Of a stretch of 8,105 nt of DNA, positions 5,385 through 8,105 are shown piece after piece. This stretch comes from Candidatus Eisenbergiella stercorigallinarum (GTDB lineage Bacteria > Bacillota > Clostridia > Lachnospirales > Lachnospiraceae). The first letter of the stretch is position 1. Each line of letters opens with the position of its first letter. The stretch covers positions 1-8,105 of the forward strand of contig DWUW01000341.1 in the NCBI GenBank assembly GCA_019120525.1, given 5' to 3'. Made by a program: the position numbers and the translations under genes. Below the pieces are notes generated by a model. The model saw only the letters and a program-made list of their open reading frames with translations. It searched no databases and was not told the DNA's origin.

Positions 5385-5400
5385 ACAGCTGTTTTTACAG
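5379..5400. repeat. Nested dyads at the recombinase / membrane protein junction
   Basis: CTGTA (5379-5383) and TACAG (5396-5400) form an outer dyad. The perfect 8-bp palindrome ACAGCTGT (5385-5392) lies within it, directly after the recombinase stop codon. The two centres differ by one base, so this is not a simple RNA stem. It may be chance or a recombinase-type binding site. Confidence 0.3.
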
Positions 5401-5418
5401 AAAGGTGTGGTTTTCAAA

Positions 5419-6000
5419 ATGGAAGGAATTGTTGCGGTATTGGGTGTGATTATGCTGGTGTTATGCCTGGTCGGCACCATCGGCTACAACAGTCTGCGGC
5501 GCAAATGGGCAGGCATCATCGGCGTGGGAGGTTCCTACGCCATACTGCTTGGGGTCATGCTGCTGTTTGCGACCATCGGCACCGTGATCAAGGCGATAAC
5601 GGGACAGGAGCTGGGCAGCGGCGCGGGCGAGATCGTCGGCACAGTGATCGTCATGCTGATCTGCCTGGGGTACATGGCGATGGTCATTGTGGGGCGCTGC
5701 GAAACCACCGCCCAGAAGGTAATGCTGCCTCTGGTGGCCTGCCTGATCGGAGCCGGATTCATCTGGCGGCTGTTATTGGCTATTGTTGCCCACGTGCCCA
5801 TGGACAGCGGCGAGACCAAAGCTTCGGGTCTGGATGCAATGCCTGATATTATCTATGACACCAACAACGCCCGGGCCGTCTGGCACAAGCAGGGTACCTA
5901 CGGCGACCATGTGGTTTATTACGGCCCCAACGGGGACACCGTAACCTTTTACCAGTCGGATATCGAGGGCGCCAACTACAAAGGCTTTGCCCTGAACTGA
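5419..6000 (+). CDS. Unrecognised four-helix membrane protein with polar C-terminal tail
   Basis: I do not recognise this family. The predicted protein has 193 residues. Four hydrophobic helices are visible: about 3-23, 31-57, 71-92 and 101-125. A short basic loop (SLRRKW, 25-30) follows helix 1. A polar tail of about 67 residues follows helix 4 and includes DTNNARAVWHKQGTYGDHVVYYGPNGDTVTFYQSD. This reads like a small beta-rich module with Gly-Asp turns. Both ends on one side of the membrane is the simplest topology, and the loop charges put the tail inside, but this is weak. The ATG at 5419 has GGTGTGG eight bases upstream and AGAAAGG a little further; an in-frame GTG at 5407 is too close to that site. 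It starts 34 bp after the recombinase stop with no terminator between, so both genes are probably on one transcript. Its base composition is nearer to the neighbouring chromosomal genes than is the first half of the recombinase gene. Confidence 0.75.
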   Translation: MEGIVAVLGVIMLVLCLVGTIGYNSLRRKWAGIIGVGGSYAILLGVMLLFATIGTVIKAITGQELGSGAGEIVGTVIVMLICLGYMAMVIVGRCETTAQKVMLPLVACLIGAGFIWRLLLAIVAHVPMDSGETKASGLDAMPDIIYDTNNARAVWHKQGTYGDHVVYYGPNGDTVTFYQSDIEGANYKGFALN

Positions 6001-6062
6001 GCTGTCTGTTTCCCATTCATGCGGCCGCCCTTCGGGCTTATCGGCCGGGCACACCCAAACAC

Positions 6063-6092
6063 CGGGAGAGTGACGATATCCTCACTCTCCCG
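6063..6092. terminator. Symmetrical hairpin between convergent genes (bidirectional terminator)
   Basis: CGGGAGAGTGA (6063-6073) and TCACTCTCCCG (6082-6092) are perfect reverse complements, 11 bp, with an 8-nt loop. It touches the YdcZ-type gene stop codon and lies about 60 bp past the membrane protein stop. The T-tracts are poor in both directions (TCATTTTC and GTGTTTGG), so efficiency is uncertain, but the position fits a shared end for converging transcripts. Confidence 0.65.
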
Positions 6093-6533
6093 TCATTTTC
6101 CCGGCTCCCACTTGAACACCACGATCCCCGCGATGGCAAACGCCATTCCGACGGCCTTCCGCCAGTCCCAGGCAACCTTCTCCACGCCGAACATACCGAA
6201 CAGCTCGATCAGATAGGCTACCAGAAGCTGCGCCACCACGATGAGCATGACCGCACGGGCAGGCCCGAGCATGTCCATGCTTTTGATCACGGTATAGGTG
6301 ATGAACGCCCCGATGGCGCCGCCCAGCAGCATGTATTTAGGCTGCACCTGAAGGACCGCCGAAAAGGGGCTTCTCTCCGATATAGCCCAGGCCGCCAGGC
6401 TGACAAGCAGGGCGGAAAGCTGCACGAAGCAGCCTGCCGCCCAGATGCCGGACGCCTTTGTCACCTGTGTGTTGAAAACTCCCTGCACGCTCATCAGCGC
6501 GCCGGACAGGAGCGCAATGATCAGACCCCACAT
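6093..6533 (-). CDS. DMT-superfamily transporter of the YdcZ/DUF606 type
   Basis: A small inner-membrane protein of the drug/metabolite transporter superfamily; no substrate is established for most members. It has 146 residues, the family's usual half-size length compared with ten-helix EamA proteins, so it probably works as a dimer. Five hydrophobic helices are visible: about 2-21, 29-51, 66-86, 91-113 and 125-141. The start MWGLIIALLSGALMSVQGVFNTQV and the end AGIVVFKWEPGK are typical; the Gln-x-x-x-Asn segment in helix 1 is a family hallmark. The ATG at 6533 has AAAGGCGG about ten bases upstream. It follows the solute-binding protein gene by 64 bp on the same strand with no clear terminator between, so co-transcription is likely, though a functional link is not shown. 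Confidence 0.87.
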   Translation of the reverse strand: MWGLIIALLSGALMSVQGVFNTQVTKASGIWAAGCFVQLSALLVSLAAWAISERSPFSAVLQVQPKYMLLGGAIGAFITYTVIKSMDMLGPARAVMLIVVAQLLVAYLIELFGMFGVEKVAWDWRKAVGMAFAIAGIVVFKWEPGK

Positions 6534-6597
6534 AAAATTCGTTCCGCCTTTCCTTCCAGAATGTCCTTGTCTCTATTCTGTCCGGAAATCCGAAATC

Positions 6598-8105
6598 CTA
6601 TTCCATGGCAGCGCTGCTCTCCGTCTCCTCCTGCGGCGGCTGGATGTATTCTTCCGTATAGCTTTCCCCTGTCACCTGCGTCATGATCTGTTCGGAAATC
6701 TCCTGCAGCACGGCGGAAACCTCCTCGCCATTCCAGGCGCGGGTAAAGGCGATCTCCATCTGCACCCAGTAATTGCTCGTGGCCATCATCTTGGGGATGG
6801 GCACCGACGCCGCGTATTCCTGCGCGAACATCTCCGCCTGTTCGCACGGAAGGGCGATACCGGTATCCGCCGGCAGCTTTCCCGTGCTTTCATAGAGCTT
6901 CTGCGCCGCCGTCTGCGTCAGGTAACGGGCGAACGCGTTTGCCGTATCCTTTTTTTCACTGTAGCCGTTTACCACGACGGCATTGGTCACGGAAAGGCTC
7001 CGGGTGATCAGCCCGCCGTCGATATCCGGGACGCGCGCGACGCCCCAGGCGTAGGGGAAGCTGCCGTCTGCAGACGCCTGCTCCAGATGGGAAACCATAT
7101 CCGTGGTCGCAATGGTAAACACCAGCTTTCCATCCAGGAAATCCTGGGCCACGGATTCATAGCTGACCTCCTCCGGGTCGATGGAAAAATACTGCGTCAG
7201 CTCCTGATAGGCCTCCAGGCATCGGATGGCGTCCAGATTGTAGATATCGATCTGCGTTTCATCGTCTCCGTCCCGGCCGCCCACGTTCACATAATTTCCC
7301 AGGAAAAAATAATTGTAAAAAACATCCGAAACGTCCCAGGAAAAGACGGCTTCCACCTGCTCCGGCGCGTTATAGCCGTCCGCAAAGGCCAGGATGTCCT
7401 CGATGGTCTGCGGGACCAGCTCCTGCGTTCTTTCCGCAAGCTGCGCTTCGGAGGAGACCGTCTGTCCTTCCGAAGAAATCTCCCCTTCCGCCGCAGGAGG
7501 CTCCCCGTTTTCATCCAGGGCCGCCATGGCTTCCTGCCCGGCGATGGCGTCCTCCTCCGCCTGCAGCTGGTCGGCGGCAGCTTCTTCCAGATAGGTCAGG
7601 TTATAGACCAGGGCGCTGGTTTCATAATAAAAGGGGTAGCCGATCCGGTGCCCTCTGCAGGTAATGGCCGAAAGCGCTGTCTCCGGGAAGTTTTCTGCGG
7701 AAACATAGCCCTCCTCATCCCGGATCTCTGAGGCGAGCCCGGACAGCCAGGCCTTTTCCAGGCTGTCGTTTCCGATGATATAGACGTCCGGGACCATATT
7801 GGTGGTCAGGGAGGCTTCGTTGATGCTTTCCAGATATTCCAGGCCGGATACCAGCCTGGGGATCACGCGCACCTCGCTGTCTTCCGAAAAATCCAGTGCT
7901 GCGGCGGCCAGGAAATCTGAAAGAGATTCATCCGTGTACCACAGATTGAGCGTCGGCTTATCCACCAGCGCGTTATCCGGGACCGGGGCAAGCTGCGCCA
8001 GACGGTCGCTCCCGATCCCGACATAAAACAGAAGCGCCGCGGCCGCAAGTACGGCGGCCACGGCAAGGATCCTGGAAGGCAGGGAAGACCTGCGGCTCTG
8101 TTTTT
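6598..8105 (-). CDS. Extracellular solute-binding protein, family 1 type (partial, N-terminus off right edge)
   Basis: This is the likely substrate-capture component of an ABC importer, probably for sugars, outside the membrane. The frame stays open to the window edge. Numbers here count from an internal GTG at 8061, so 487 residues plus 14 upstream codons are visible. Before and after that GTG the protein reads KQSRRSSLPSR-ILAVAAVLAAAALLFYVGIG: a basic stretch and a membrane helix. No lipobox Cys follows, so it looks anchored by its helix rather than by lipid. The binding fold follows: TLNLWYTDES (37-46), PDVYIIGNDSLEKAW (91-105), GYPFYYETSALVYNLTYLEEA (141-161), then TDMVSHLEQASADGSFPYAWGVARVPDIDGG and the C-terminal lobe with ANAFARYLTQTAAQKLYESTGKLP. 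An acidic, Ala/Glu/Gln-rich segment (about 160-217) interrupts the fold. The tail ends QPPQEETESSAAME. No permease or ATPase gene is visible; they would have to lie off the right side. The family call is solid; the substrate is unknown. Confidence 0.85.
   Translation of the reverse strand, partial: KQSRRSSLPSRILAVAAVLAAAALLFYVGIGSDRLAQLAPVPDNALVDKPTLNLWYTDESLSDFLAAAALDFSEDSEVRVIPRLVSGLEYLESINEASLTTNMVPDVYIIGNDSLEKAWLSGLASEIRDEEGYVSAENFPETALSAITCRGHRIGYPFYYETSALVYNLTYLEEAAADQLQAEEDAIAGQEAMAALDENGEPPAAEGEISSEGQTVSSEAQLAERTQELVPQTIEDILAFADGYNAPEQVEAVFSWDVSDVFYNYFFLGNYVNVGGRDGDDETQIDIYNLDAIRCLEAYQELTQYFSIDPEEVSYESVAQDFLDGKLVFTIATTDMVSHLEQASADGSFPYAWGVARVPDIDGGLITRSLSVTNAVVVNGYSEKKDTANAFARYLTQTAAQKLYESTGKLPADTGIALPCEQAEMFAQEYAASVPIPKMMATSNYWVQMEIAFTRAWNGEEVSAVLQEISEQIMTQVTGESYTEEYIQPPQEETESSAAME
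7411..7584 (-). other. Acidic low-complexity insertion in the solute-binding protein
   Basis: About 58 residues rich in Glu, Ala, Gln and Ser (including AAADQLQAEEDAIAGQEAMAALDENG and SSEGQTVSSEAQLAE) separate the hinge segment LVYNLTYLEEA from PQTIEDILAFADGYN. In ordinary family-1 binding proteins these two parts are only a few residues apart. The segment is probably a helical or disordered surface loop. It stays in frame and holds no stop codon. Confidence 0.6.

Noticed and set aside
5397..5407. 11-bp match (AGAAAGGTGTG) to the dnaG ribosome-site region near 241-251 on the other strand
   Set aside because: Both copies are purine-rich ribosome-site contexts, so a chance match is more likely than an attachment site.
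5122..5418. 99-codon N-terminal extension of the membrane protein
   Set aside because: It overlaps the recombinase gene in another frame; the hydrophobic protein with its own ribosome site starts at 5419.
6584..6598. Tandem 7-mer GAAATCC at the solute-binding protein stop codon
   Set aside because: Too short to mean anything alone, and no associated structure was seen.
6445..7731. A 428-codon open frame on the plus strand
   Set aside because: It is the mirror of the solute-binding protein and YdcZ-type genes, with no recognisable domain and an implausible His/Arg-rich composition.

Overview
The window looks like chromosome of a moderately GC-rich Clostridia bacterium, most probably Lachnospiraceae. 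This rests on the primase and dGTPase sequences, the dgt-dnaG gene order, AGGAGG-type ribosome sites, many U-tailed terminators, and a small chromosomal serine recombinase of a type common in that group. No RNA genes, CRISPR array or insertion sequence was seen. I could run no database search, so all family names come from reading motifs.

Left block (minus strand, 1-2601). A type II DnaJ co-chaperone gene is read leftward from a near-consensus promoter (2748-2776) through a leader of about 140 nt. It is followed by a hairpin-rich spacer, then dgt (HD-domain dNTP triphosphohydrolase), then the start of dnaG (primase), which runs off the left edge. The dnaG ribosome site overlaps the dgt stop codon, so these two genes are probably translationally coupled. 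The spacer before dgt holds a possible promoter, a perfect inverted repeat and a U-tailed terminator. It could be a simple gene boundary or an attenuating leader.

Centre (plus strand, 2602-6000). A divergent control region of about 450 bp separates dnaJ from an HtrA/DegP-like membrane-anchored serine protease. The result is a divergent pair of protein quality-control genes (cytoplasmic chaperone, extracytoplasmic protease). An imperfect 25-bp tandem duplication spans the htrA stop, and a very strong terminator follows. A second terminator comes before a small serine recombinase (resolvase/invertase type). The recombinase gene is followed after 34 bp by a gene for an unrecognised four-helix membrane protein with a polar C-terminal tail. 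These two genes lie between terminators and look like an independent, possibly acquired module.

Right block (minus strand, 6063-8105). A partial gene for a family-1-type extracellular solute-binding protein enters from the right edge and is followed by a half-size YdcZ/DUF606-type DMT transporter gene. The binding protein has a membrane helix but no visible lipobox cysteine, and carries an acidic low-complexity insertion. A symmetrical hairpin at 6063-6092 separates this block from the convergent central one.

No clearly new multi-gene system is evident. The best leads are the recombinase/membrane-protein module with its nested dyads, the possible RNA-level control before dgt and dnaJ, the direct repeats before htrA, and the unusual solute-binding protein.
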